NCBI GenBank assembly: GCA_917880885.1
Contig: OU862922.1
Coordinates: 25,792,627 to 25,856,626 of the forward strand
Length of the DNA: 64,000 nucleotides
Direction of reading: 5' to 3'
Origin: Limnephilus marmoratus
Taxonomy: Eukaryota > Arthropoda > Insecta > Trichoptera > Limnephilidae
The position numbers and the translations under genes are program-made. This document shows positions 1 to 11,065 of this stretch, in pieces; the first letter of the stretch is position 1; every line of letters begins with the position of its first letter. The notes beneath the pieces are model-generated. The model was not told where the DNA came from. It was given only the letters and a program-made list of their open reading frames with translations, and did no database searches.

Positions 1-262
1 TATGTTTAGTTTTTATTTAATGAGTAAAATCTCATATTGTAATATTTAGTTAATGAAGACAATATTAGCGAAACTCAATCGAAAATCTGAAACAGAAAAT
101 ACAGAAAAAGATACGATCACATCTAGGAATCGAATCGAATCTGCCTTGCCCTCAAATCGAATAGAATTTGACTTGCCGGGGCCGTCCGAGTTCTGCTTAG
201 TAGATGTGACCGTATCTTTTACCGATTTTTCTGTTTCAGATTTTCGAAATTTAAAAAAAAGT
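1..262. mobile_element. Foldback element with tRNA-like interior (family T2)
   Basis: Positions 16-92 match the left arm of the foldback at 48316-48395 almost base for base. Here the inverted arms are about 75-122 and 206-246 (AAATCTGAAACAG against CTGTTTCAGATTT, and GATACGATCACATCT against its near complement). On the minus strand the interior contains a tandem GATTCGATTC, like a tRNA T-loop/B box. No intact tRNA fold is possible. The element starts at or beyond the window edge. Confidence 0.6.
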
Positions 263-281
263 TTTTTTTCAGGCAATTTAA

Positions 282-498
282 GGTGAGCGTCCATCTGTCC
301 GCGCCGGCCGCACGCACGCACGGCACGCAACGGTATTTTCTATATCTTTATATGAATTAGTACGGCACTGCGTCCACTATCGGCAAATACCGGCGGTCGG
401 TACAGGCAACGGATTTTTCTATATAAAGATAGAGAAAAATCCGTTGCGTGCCGTGCGTGCTTTGCGGCCGGCGCGGCGCGGACAGATGGACGCTCACC
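282..498. mobile_element. GC-rich MITE with ~70-bp terminal inverted repeats
   Basis: The ends begin GGTGAGCGTCCATCTGTCCG and are complementary for about 70 bp (282-350 against 430-498). They are far more GC-rich than the surroundings. TTTAA flanks both sides (277-281, 499-503), consistent with a short target duplication. No coding capacity. Superfamily not assigned. Confidence 0.8.
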
Positions 499-503
499 TT
501 TAA

Positions 504-2040
504 ACACCTATTTTGTTTTATATTTGTATTTTGTTTTAGTTTAAAACAAACCTGTCACTTCCATTAGAATAGCTAATTATTGTAATAATTTCACAATGAG
601 TTCTTTTGTAGTAAAATATCGATATATTTTTTTCTACAATAAAACATCGCAAATTACACCGTTTCAAAAACTACCCAAAATGAGCATTAAAAAAATAATA
701 CAAATGAAGCATTCATTGAAATTTGTTAATGATCTATCTTGGTTAGCGTTTTTCTCAAATATTTTTTTATTTATTATTTACAATTTTTAATATTTACTTA
801 CTTTTATATAATTGAGCATCCCTCACCAAGTACTAGAGCCTTGTTCTTTTACGGTGAGGAAATGGTATTTTAATTTTCCTTTATAACACTAAATTTATTT
901 TCCGTTAACTGGAAAAAAATTGCCAGTTACCACGGTATAATTTTTACAGTAATACAAGTTGAAGATGGTAATATAAAGATAATCCAAAAGGTCACCTTAA
1001 AAAAATTGTCTAGTGTACCGAGCAAAGGTGTTTTATTTTGGGCAGTGATCAACAGCAGGACTTTTCACGGTTGCTTAAAGAAAGTAGAATCTTAGAATAT
1101 GGAATTTTGCTTACAGTGCTTTTTGTGGTATTCGAAAAACTGGACGATTTTTATGAAAGTGCCAATATTTCGAAAACCGACGACTTTTTACTAAGGTCAT
1201 GTTTTGATAATCTGATTCGTCATGAGTTTGCCTATCAACCCTCTAAAGGAAAATTTTGACCTTCAATCTGAATCTCGATCGGAATATAACAAAATAGTAT
1301 AAAAATGCATGTAGTGTCTGTTAATTATAATGATTAATACTACTTAAAATGTTTTGGGAAACTTTCAAACGAGTTCGGGGTACGTTGTGATTTATTTATA
1401 GATATCCTTACTCTAGTAACTGACCTCATCTGTGGTATAAAAATTTCTTATAACTATTTCCATATATGAAGTTGGTCCACAAAACTTCGTAAAAATAACT
1501 ATACAAACGACACCTACTGAAGAATGTTGAAACCACATAACTAACCCATACACTACCGATAAATACAACCAATTAAATACAGTCAAAGAACCTTAGAATA
1601 CAATGTCCCTAAAATTCAGTACATGTTATCATAGTCAATAAAAATTTGAGAACTAATTTTCAGAATGAGATGCATGCTGAAAATGGCGTTCAGAATACTA
1701 ATAAATTGTATATAGAGTGCTATTTTATTGTTATTGATTGGTTTGTTTGAAAAGATTTCGCCTTGGTGAACAAAATATATTACACGTTCAAAGCCACATT
1801 CAACAAACGAAATCGAACACAACTTTTAGACCAAGAAACTTTGCACATTGCGTCACAAACTTTATAATGGAATTCTACTCTCCTTAAAAAAACTTTGGCA
1901 CACACATAAATTTAAACGATCACAATAGATAGATAGCTCAGGCCGATCTGAAATAGAAACACAATATACCACTATCATACAAAACACAAACAGTAAAAAA
2001 ATATACAGATAATAACATAGGACCTCAACATAACAATTCC
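504..2040. other. AT-rich GPCR intron sequence, nothing recognised
   Basis: No gene, tRNA or clear repeat seen. A 73-codon open frame at 1038-1259 (plus) has no recognisable motif. Confidence 0.5.
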
Positions 2041-2044
2041 AAAT

Positions 2045-2235
2045 AAAACGGGGTTGATGAGCCACTGAGTCCGTGGCATCCCCAAATTAAAGGGATGGGG
2101 AAGGGAACAAGATGGAGAGAAGGAAGTTTAGGAAGTATACCCAGATCTGTTTACTAGAAACCGCTAAAGCTATTTCAAGCCACATTAAGATTCTGAATGG
2201 TGGTTTTACACCAGGGCGATACAGAGAGCATTTTA
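2045..2235 (-). mobile_element. Diverged copy of tRNA-derived SINE1, body only
   Basis: Read on the minus strand, the sequence follows the SINE1 body at 41480-41700: ATCGCCCTGGTGTAA, CCACCATTCAGAAT, CTTGAAATAGCTTTAGC, then a CT-rich segment and GGGGATGCCA. The tRNA-like head and the poly-A tail are not evident. It ends about 430 bp before the GPCR exon at 2662. Confidence 0.75.
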
Positions 2236-2661
2236 CACCTGTGGAAAATTCCACAAAAGCATTGTTGTATTGTCCATTTAATTTGGTTGTTAATGGTGGT
2301 TCAATCACTAAACTATGAAGAAGAGGATTTTCTTGCCCAGTATTTTCTAAGTGCGTTTTTCTATTGCGTATATTTGAATATTGTTGCTCAAAATCTGTGT
2401 TATATATCTTTAATGTAATATAAAATAAAGAAGAGTGTCTGTGGCGGTTTGGACTTGTTTGAGATTAATAAAATTTTGTACATCTGAAGTTCAAAATAAG
2501 AGGGAAATATTGTGTGCGTCTGATTTCGAAAAAAATCTGCGTTAAGTTCGGGAAAGGCCGGGGACTTCGGAAAGCGTTTTATTAAAAAAAACTATATTGT
2601 CCTCCTGTCGTCTGTGATTCGTTTTTCAGAATAATAATCCTGATTTATTCTTCTTTCACAG

Positions 2662-2918
2662 CTTGGGTGCTAGGAGGAGCGATCTGCAAGATGGTCGCCT
2701 ACCTACAGGGGGTTTCCGTGTCAGCCTCCGTCAACACCCTGATGGCCATCTCCCTGGAGCGTTGCAAGGCCATCAGCGCACCCATGGCTGGACCCATGAC
2801 CAGCCGCTCCTGCCGCCTCGTCGTGGCTCTAATCTGGGTCTTCGCGCTTAGCATCAACCTGCCCTGGATCGTGGTCTTCACGCTGGAGCCCATCGGCATA
2901 CTGGGGAGTAAGGCGCAG
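2662..2918 (+). CDS. Neuropeptide GPCR (class A), internal exon with TM3-TM4
   Basis: This exon encodes part of a rhodopsin-family receptor, a seven-helix plasma-membrane protein that couples peptide binding to G proteins. The first two bases complete a codon begun upstream; 85 full codons follow. Visible features are the conserved Cys at the top of TM3 (residue 8), TM3 at about 8-31, ERC (32-34) in place of D/ERY, and TM4 with its signature Trp (58) and Pro (67). The acceptor is a T-rich tract ending in CAG at 2659-2661. The donor is CAG|GTGACA at 2919; a stronger-looking GTAAGG at 2908 would break frame with the next exon. TM1-TM2 must lie left of the window. The YLQGVSVSASVNTL motif and downstream exons suggest the SIFamide/trissin/NPFF-receptor group; that subfamily call is inferred from memory and not certain. 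Confidence 0.9.
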
Positions 2919-3497
2919 GTGACAATTATGATTATTATTTATGGTCGTATTGGCTGCGCTAGTTTGTTTGTTCACCCCTTCTTCACAACTTACCATTTTG
3001 TCTGTATTTAGACCAGAAACTCTTACAATTGGGAACAAACAGCGTAGAGTGGCCTGTAGGTCAACGTCCTTTCTGTTATATTATCAAAATATCTCTTTAT
3101 GGATAAAAATTAACTGCTAGCTCACCTCTCCTCTATATTGGAGAGGCGAACCCATGTATACATTGTATAGGGACATCTCTTTGATAACTATACAAACTTG
3201 ATGATCTACTAGCACCAGATCCATCTACTTAGGTCGGACTATCATAGATACTGATGACTGAAGCAGATCAGGGCGTTTTCTCATTCTTCGTCTTTCTTTT
3301 AGCTTATTTTTCTTCATTGTTAGCACGTCGTTATCCCGTTGCTGGGGATATTGACCCATTCTTCACTTTCCCTGGCTCATCGATAACCGCGGATACATAT
3401 CAGATGCCTATGATATTTGAACACTCCAATACATCGGTGATTTTCCTCTGCCTTTCACTTTAGGGATCTTGAGTTTCTCTGTTTACAAGCTCTAAAG

Positions 3498-5673
3498 CAG
3501 GGGTGGGGAACCTTTTTAGCGTCGCGGGCCATTTGGATGTTCATACTTTAACCCGCGGGCCGCACTCCGATTTCCGTCTCGGGGACGAAAAAAACAGTTA
3601 CGTAACTCCCAACACTCTTTAATAACTCCGCACATGGTCTGCAACCAGAATCTTATAACTGCACTTTGAACACGAGAATGGTTTCCGTCAAAATTCATCA
3701 GCAGATGAAACCACAACTAAATTTTTTCATTGGATTCTGAACACAGAACTAGTTTCAATTTAGATTTTAAATTTGCATGCGGGGAATTAAAACTACACTC
3801 GGAACATTAAAAAATGGCTTTCCTCTAATTCTGGCAGCATAAACAACGAAACTACAATTTTATAAATGCAGTTACAACATAAGAAATGTGTCAGTAAATT
3901 AAATCACACCTGATGCGTTTTCATTGCATTCTTAACCCAGAACTGGTTTTGATTACAAGATGAATCTGATATTATACAACTACAAATTTATACCTGCACT
4001 TCACACACGAGAATGGTTTCTTACGAAACGCGTTAGCCAAATAAAACCAAATCTGGAATTTTTTCTTTGCATTCTTAACACAGAACTGGTCTTAATTATA
4101 AAGTGAGTTTATACGCGGGGAATTAAAACTCCACTCAGAACATAAAAATGACTTTCCACCAATTTTGGCAGCACAAAGTATGCAACTAGAATTTTATAAA
4201 TGCACTTCTAATACGAGGAATGCGTCAAAAAATTAAACCCCACCTGGAATTTTTTCGTTGCATTCTAAATGCAGAACTGGTTTCAGTTGTGGGGTGAATC
4301 TGTACGCGGAGACTTAAAAATACAGAGTTACTGAGTATATGAAAATGGCTTTTCCCTAATACTGGCAGAACAAAAGCAACTAGAATTTTATAAATGCTCT
4401 TCAAAAATGAGAACGGGTTTCTACGAAATGCGTAAGCAGACGAAACCACACATGGAAATTTCTCATTGCGTTTTGAAAACAAAACTGGTTTTTCCATCAG
4501 AGCGAATTGGATTGTGAGTCCCCAACTTTAATTAATAATTAATATTAATTCACCTAGAACACCAAAATGGTTTTACCTTCGAAATGCGTTAGGGTTAGCA
4601 GATGAATCCACAACAGGAAATTGCATTGTGAACACAAGATTGGTTTTACCTTTAGAATGAATCTGCATAGGAGTCCACTTGTCAACCAGATTAAATTAAA
4701 TTGTACTCTGAATACGTGAATGGTTTTTCTACATTCTGTAGCATATTTATTGTCTGCAATACAATTTTAAATTTATTTTACTAATTACAATAAATGCCAG
4801 AAGTGTGGCAATTATCATGGCATTGGTGTTTGTATATATACAAAATTTTGAGGGACATGCTTGACTTAATATAACCAGTGATTCCTGACTTTATTTTGGG
4901 AGATTGTTATATCCATAGCTTTGTAATTGAATAATTTCGTGCTGCAGATTATCAGGCACATTCGATGGTTCGACTTTGAATATTAAATATGTTCAAATCG
5001 TTCGTATTAAATGTGTTCAAATCCGTTTACTCTCTTTTCACGTCCTTAAATCGTTCATTAAATGCCTCACTTAATTTAGCGCACTTACCAGCGTGTTCAA
5101 ACGATGTAGAAGGCTTTTGTCCTTGCAGTGTTTGAAAATGCGTCGTGTTATTCATTTCGAGTTACTTTTCACAACCTTAATTTAGTTTCAAATGATTTGA
5201 CGTTTCATTCAGCTTCAACTTTTCTTTTCTTCGTAGTTGTCGTTAATAGGATTTTATTGATTTACAATCCACTTTACTTCCGCAACGATGACTAGAAAAT
5301 AATGTTTATGACAGACTGCTTAAGATTCCCTTCCGAATAGAGTTGCCTACAATCCTGAAATATCGGGACTGTCCCGTACAAGAAAATTAAAAGTTCTGAT
5401 GGAATTTCACTATCGCTTCACAATAACAAATTAAAATAAAAGTAAAATGGGGGGTTTAATCACGTTTTTATTTGTATCTTAACTACTTGCTTGCTAGTAA
5501 AGATTTTGTGATAACGTCTTAAAAATGCATCTGAAACACCATGAAAAAACCATCCCGTTATGTGAAATTTTTTTGTGGTTCTTTCAGCAGGCCGCACCAA
5601 AAGTGCCCGCGGGCCGCACCATAAGGCCTCGCGGGCCGCATGCGGCCCGCGGGCCGCAGGTTCCCCACCCCTG
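3498..5673. mobile_element. Non-autonomous hAT transposon (2176 bp)
   Basis: The termini are CAGGGGTGGGGAACC and its exact reverse complement, followed inward by GC-rich CGCGGGCC motifs. An identical 8-bp duplication CTCTAAAG flanks both ends (3490-3497, 5674-5681), as expected for hAT. No transposase frame remains. The left half holds degenerate internal repeats: a segment like TGCATTCTAAATGCAGAACT recurs near 3740, 3925, 4068, 4258, 4466 and 4620. The intact TSD suggests a fairly recent insertion, though the interior is degenerate. Confidence 0.95.
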
Positions 5674-5703
5674 CTCTAAAGTGTCCAATATAGCTAAGGT
5701 TTC

Positions 5704-6140
5704 GTTTTTTTTATATTAGCTCCACACTGGAGGCCTGAGGAAAAAATTACCCTCAGGGCCTGTGTATGTCATCTTTGGAGATGCTGAGTGGAGGGTCTTT
5801 TCAGGAAAGGAAGGAAAGAAAGTTCTGGGAAGAAAAAGGGTATTGGGTGGGTAGGAATCTGAATCAATCCCTCTCACTGCGGTGAAAGGCAATGTTCCGA
5901 GAAAGTACGGCTGGAGAAGTCAAAGGGACTCCCTCAACCATTCTCTCCCCATCCGGCCTGCCATGCAGCTGGTGGGCAGGTGCATCTGCCGCTAATACCC
6001 GAACAAACCTCACCCCATGAACTCAGGCACCACTGCTAAGCCACCAAACGTAGCGAACCACTTGGGGTGACCTACGACAGGGATGTTGGTTATCAAATAA
6101 ATCGTTCCCGGGGCAGCGGTACCCATGCCCGCCTACCAAT
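5704..6140 (-). repeat. Interspersed repeat R, copy 1
   Basis: This is a near full-length copy. Family R in sense runs from AATTTGGGAGGCGGGTATGG through GGTGACTTAGCAGGGGTGCC and a CT-rich segment to CCTCAGGGCCTCC, AGCTAATGTA and a poly-A tail. Here the tail appears as poly-T at 5704-5712. Retroposed non-coding element is the best reading; superfamily unknown. Confidence 0.85.
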
Positions 6141-6884
6141 ATGATCTACAAAGCAAGTGAGCTGTCGACAGTCTAAAACTGAAATGGGAGAAGGGACCCT
6201 AAATGGCAATGCGATTTTGAAACCGAAGTGTCTTTTTTAAGAAGGGGGCATTTTTAAATCCTTCCTAAATCATGATTTTTTCATCAGATTCCCTACCGTA
6301 ATCAGCATAATGTAAAATATTTGTTTGAAAGGAAAAGTACACAAAAACACCTTAGTGACTCTTTAGACTGCTTCTAAGCAGTGTATACTGAATAAATATA
6401 CTTGATGGGTTTAAAATTCGAGACAGGCATTCAAGATTTATATAAACCACACTGCGGTGACATCTCCGGGCTTTTGTTGTGTCTCCCCGGGCACGTCTCT
6501 CGAATTCCTCTCAAAGCGAATGAAAATAAAATAAAGCGAAAGAGTTTTATCAAGCGAAAGGATCCAAGAAAAACTCGTAATTTGAGACCGAAGGAGGCAT
6601 TCGTCAGCTTTAAAATCAGTTCTCGCACTTTCTAACATATCGTGCAAATTATCTTCACTTTCTACTCTTATTTGTATTGATTCTTTTCCGATATTGTTCC
6701 CTTCAGAATAGCGTATTGTGAAATCTTAGGGGGCTATATATATAGACAAAAGAAATAGGAGATATGGGCCGTGAACAATTATTTATGAAATCGTGTGACC
6801 AACATCGTTTACCCATATTACTGTAAATCACATCTACGCACATCGGCACCTCTCGCCTTTGTTTTAACCTATACCTACATCAAA
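6141..6884. other. Intron sequence, nothing recognised
   Basis: No gene or repeat identified. Confidence 0.45.
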
Positions 6885-7325
6885 CGCTTAAGGCACCGCA
6901 TCCGCGCTCAAAAAGGATAAGATGGAGAGATATGAATTACGAATGTTAGAGGAGGCGCGCTAATATTTAAAGCGATAAAATCGATGCGAAAATGTTTAAT
7001 AAAACACGACTCGTTTAAAATAGAGCAAAAATCTCGTGGAAGGTATCTTAAGTATCATTTAAAAAAACATTGTGAATTTTTTTACAACTATAACTTGTAA
7101 AATAACTGAAACAAACGTGTTTATAATAATGTTCGGAGCATACTATGTGATTTTTTTCTCTCGAGGGAATTTTATATAATTGGCCTTTCGGCGTGGAACG
7201 CGTCCAGATTTACTGATCGTTATTTAAAAAAATACATTTATTTTTTTAAGAGCTTAAAAACTTCAAATGTTTAAGTGAGATAGGTTTGTGAGAAATCGGT
7301 AGAAATTTGGGTAGCGGCGGCTTAA
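6885..7325. repeat. Left arm of a ~430-bp inverted repeat pair
   Basis: This segment is the diverged reverse complement of 10080-10510. Shared blocks in order include AAGATGGAGAGAT, AATAAAACACGACTCGTTT, AACGTGTTTATAATAA, GAGGGAATTTTATATAATT, AAGAGCTTAAAAACTTCAAA and ATCGGTAGAAATT. The pair may be the ends of a large TIR element of about 3.6 kb that later took a foldback R element and a piggyBac insertion. Confidence 0.8.
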
Positions 7326-7382
7326 CTTTCATTGTTTCCACCGCTTTGATCGTTGCTCGGCGATTGTCACCACACTTACATT

Positions 7383-7862
7383 CCATTTGGGAGGTGGGTA
7401 CGGGTACAGCCACCCTGGGAACCATTTATTGGATAACCAACCCCTAACATGTCACCCCAAGTGGCCCACTTCTTTTTTTTTTACTTTGGTTTTTTTGACT
7501 TAGCAGAAGTGCCAGGGTTCATGGAGTGAGGTTAGTCTAGGTCTGCGGACGCTTTTTCCCACCTACTACGTGACGGGCCGGATCGGGAGAGATTGGTTGA
7601 GGGAGACCTTTTGACCTCTTGAGGGAGAGGAAGGTGTGGTAGTTCTGGGTGGGTAGGACTCTGGGGGTCAATGCGTTCAATGCTTCCACTGTAGTGTAAG
7701 GCGTTGGGTTGAGATAGTCCAGCTGGAGATGTCAAAGGGCCTTTCCACACCAGTATCTCTGGTTTCGGTCCACCATGCAGAAAATGAGAAGACGCTTGGG
7801 GTTACCTACGGCGGAGGTTTTGGTTATCCAGTTGATTCCCGGGGTACCCATTACCGCCTCCG
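7383..7862. repeat. Foldback of two R 5' halves (tail-less)
   Basis: Positions 7383-7620 are the sense 5' half of R (CATTTGGGAGGTGGGTACGG onward). From about 7625 the orientation flips, and the sequence runs through the antisense body back to the R head at 7862 (GGGGTACCCATTACCGCCTC). Both outer ends are therefore R 5' heads and no poly-A tail is present. Confidence 0.8.
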
Positions 7863-8650
7863 AATATAATAATTATTAAAGTACTAATTTAAATTAGACT
7901 TAATTTCGTTTTGCTCCATTACAGCACCGATATAAATTGCACATGTTTTTCTCTCTCTTATTATTATCATTGCATTTCTATTTTATCATTTATTTTATTA
8001 CCTCCGCATACATTCTGGACTAAACCATTTTTATTACAATATCATATCTTTATCTTCAAAAGCAGCCTTTGACAATATTGACCAGCCATTTGAGCCATCG
8101 CTGAAGCTAGGCTTAACTTAACACCTGAGCTAAGACTGTATTACCCCAGAGTGGAACTTTATTCCCACTTGAGATAAAAGCTTCGAAGTTGATCGACAGA
8201 TGGGATGGAGTTAGGAACATGAAAAATAATATTTTTTCATGCCGCCTCTGATACTATTTTTTAATACGTCAGTAGTATTTGATAGTAGATAATTTCTAAA
8301 AGTGTCAACCATAATCGTTTGAAAGAAGATGGTTTTCGCCACTTTGCTTTAGAACTTTTGACTCCTAGATAGCAAGAGTTTTAATATCCTTTCAAGAAAT
8401 AATTTTGATAAAATAATCTAGGGAGGGTGTCTGAGGAACTCAAAAGAAAAATAAATTACTATCGCGAGATACACGGACGCGGAAATAGAAATACAAAGTA
8501 AATTAGATTGCCAACAAGGAAAAAATCAAGCACCCAGAAATTTCCTGTGTATCAGGCCGTCCGTATCTATGTATATAAATATATAAAAATCAAAATATGC
8601 TTGTTTGGGTGTGTATATATGAGTATATAAGATGTCTATGTATTGCTGTA
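7863..8650. other. Intron sequence, nothing recognised
   Basis: AT-rich, with no gene or repeat identified. Confidence 0.45.
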
Positions 8651-8654
8651 TTAA

Positions 8655-10019
8655 CCCTAGAAAGATAACCTTATTCTGCCGTACATAAAAGATAACCATA
8701 CGTCGCAGAGGCGCATAATATATTAATGATTTTTTAAAATTAAATACCTACGTAATGTATTTATTTATGTGATTATTTTAATGTGTGGTCAATGAACTTA
8801 TAATAAAAAAACCTTTTTAGTGAAATTATTTATTTGTTTTAAACATTAAACTTAAATCAAAAAACCTCTAGAAAAAATCAACAAAATTAACCCTTTTCTG
8901 TTTACAGGAAAATATTATCACAAATTTATATGTTTTTTTTTATAAAACTAATTAAACTATTTTAATTTACTAATCAACTATAAATTAATCAGTCAAAACT
9001 ATAATTATTACGCTAAAAATTTGGTTTAGAGGCATTCAAAGCAAACATCTTTTTTGTAAACTGTTTTTTTGCATTTGGCGCAAGTCATCTTTGACATTCT
9101 TTTTTTTTACAAAAGCAAAAGCTGGAATACCGTCTTTTCTTGGCTGGAGGTTCTTCTTCATTATCTCTAGAGCTCTGCACATCTGGTTTCGGAAGAATAT
9201 TGCTGATATTGTCTCGCATACGCTTGAGCAAAGTAGGAGCTTCGAGTCTTTCCGTCATCCACGGTTCAGATAACTGAGTGCTTAACTTTTTCATATATGC
9301 CCTTCTATTTAGAGGCTTTTCATTTTTCACTAGAACGTTGTGACAGTATATGACATAAGAATTGACGAATGCCATGTTCAGTATGCCATAAAGCATAGCC
9401 ATTGGCCACCTATTGGTTTTCCTTGAACATGACATTGAGGAACACATTTGATCGAATGTGTCCACCCCGCCTTTTTCAGGCTCTGAAGATACTGGTGGAG
9501 TTATAATGTCTTCATTTTGTGTATCATACAATTCTTCTGGCACCTCATCATCGATGAACTCATCTTCATAGTCACTCTGCATTTCATCTTCACTCACATG
9601 ATCTTCTGTTTCACTGCCACTTTCCTGATGTCCATCATGCTCGTTCTCTTCTTCTTCAGCCATAAATCTCAATATTGCATCATCAGATAGTATTCTTCGG
9701 CTCGTCATGATGAAGGTAAAAACATTTCATGCTAAAAAAATAAAAATAAATACCTATAATCAACTTGTAATGTAAGTATAAACAAATTTATACTTTTCCT
9801 GAAAGTCACTCAAAAGATAACCATACGCCTTCGGAGCTCATTACCTGGTCATAACTGCAAAAATCTGGTACTTACCTCGTAAAAATGGCCGTCCCGCGAC
9901 GCTGTACACTGACGACTGAGCTAACAAAAAAGGACAGCTAGATGCGCGCAATCATTAGAAAGAGACAGCGTTTTCTTACCGTCGCGGGCGCCTCTGAGGC
10001 GTAGGTTATCTTTCTAGGG
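8655..10019 (-). mobile_element. piggyBac transposon, internally deleted (1365 bp)
   Basis: The termini are CCCTAGAAAGATAAC and its reverse complement, the canonical piggyBac end. TTAA lies immediately outside on both sides (8651-8654, 10020-10023). A subterminal motif AAAGATAACCATACG occurs near both ends in the same orientation (about 8684 and 9814). The element keeps one transposase-derived ORF on the minus strand. About 1 kb of transposase coding sequence is missing compared with a full-length element. Confidence 0.96.
9085..9708 (-). pseudogene. Internally deleted piggyBac transposase ORF (207 codons)
   Basis: The N-terminal part (residues 1 to ~85) is the acidic region of a piggyBac transposase (SDDAILRF, EDHVSEDEMQSDYEDEFID). 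It is followed at once by GGVDTFDQMCSSMSCSRKTN, which normally comes hundreds of residues later. The deletion removes the DNA-binding core and the first two catalytic aspartates but keeps the third-aspartate region (VDTFD) and the basic PAKKRR stretch before the C-terminal Cys-rich domain. Near residue 200 the reading frame slips in an A-rich run (nine A on the minus strand, about 9100-9112). The Cys-rich end (TCAKCKK, VCFECL) continues in another frame to about 9029. As written it cannot be an active transposase. It may simply be a decayed internal-deletion derivative, or less likely an expressed regulator. Confidence 0.9.
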
Positions 10020-10079
10020 TTAAGCATGGGAAATGTGTGAAACTTTCAAAATACCTTCTTTCCATCCGCGAAGGTTTCT

Positions 10080-10510
10080 GGATTATTATTTGTTACCCGA
10101 ATTTCTACCGATTTCTTGCAGACCTCCCTTAAACATTTGAAGTTTTTAAGCTCTTAAAAAATATATGTTATTTTTGAAGATAATATCTAGACATTCGTCG
10201 CGCCGAAACGCAAATTATATAAAATTCCCTCGATAGAAAAAAAATCGCAAAGCATGCTCCAAAAATTATTATAAACACGTTTATTTCAGTTATTTTACAA
10301 GTTATGTATGAAAAAATTCAGTGTTTCTTTAAATTCTGTTTAAGACAACCCTCGCGAGATTTTTGCTTATTTTAAACGAGTCGTGTTTTATTAAACGTTT
10401 TCACAATTTTCGCATCGATTTTGTCGCTCTAAATATTAGCGCTCTCCTCTAACATTCGTAATTTCATATCTCTCCATCTTCTTCTTTTTGTGCGCGGTTG
10501 CGGGGCCATA
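10080..10510. repeat. Right arm of the ~430-bp inverted repeat pair
   Basis: Reverse-complement partner of 6885-7325. The outer ends read CGCATCCGCGCTCAAAAAGG on the left and, complemented, CGCAACCGCGCACAAAAAGA on the right. No obvious TSD was found outside. Confidence 0.8.
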
Positions 10511-10675
10511 ATACAATCACATGACAATACTGTTTAACAATACTATTTTTTTAGTCATTACCAAAACTCTAACAAAACTATTAAAAATGTCACAATTTGT
10601 GAACGACATTTTGCAAAACTATGTGATTGTTCAATCAAAATTCAATTTTCGAAACTCTTAAATTAGGTAATTAAT

Positions 10676-11065
10676 TTATTTGAGGGACTCACCTATGGTA
10701 CTAACCAAAATCGAATACTTTGAATCATACAAAAATTATATTTATTTTAAATAGGTACCTTTGTTAGGTACCAAATTTGATTATTTGTTCTTATAATATA
10801 AAAAAAGAATGTTTGTAATAAAAAATTGTTAAAATAAATTGCAATAGGTGGCACGCGAGCTGTTTGAAAATATGAATGTACCGGGACTGAATATATAAAT
10901 GCGGGAGAGGGGAGGGGGAAGGTGGAGGGGGAACGCATGAGGGGAAGGGTTCATGGGAGGGGAAGGAGAGGCGGAAGGGGAACGGGACGAATGCGTCTTA
11001 TTTCAATATCTTTGGGAGAAACAGATTCTTTATTAGAGGCATTGCAACGCACGCCGGGAACTCGT
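10676..11065. repeat. Interspersed repeat H, copy 1
   Basis: Shares its full ~390-bp layout with 24004-24395: CTATGGTACTAACCAAAATC, ATAGGTACCT..TTAGGTACCAAATTTGA, a long purine-rich G+A tract, then CAACGCACGCCGGGAACTCG at the end. A Helitron-like 3' end is possible but not shown. Confidence 0.8.

Noticed and set aside
46..330. 94-codon minus-strand and 77-codon plus-strand frames at the window start
   Set aside because: Both run through a foldback and a MITE; open only because the arms are palindromic.
1038..1259. 73-codon frame with mixed composition
   Set aside because: No motif, no splice or start context, no homologous copy in the window.
2908..2913. Strong-looking splice donor GTAAGG in the first receptor exon
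   Set aside because: Would end the exon in phase 1, incompatible with the phase 0 acceptor at 24453; the donor at 2919 keeps frame.
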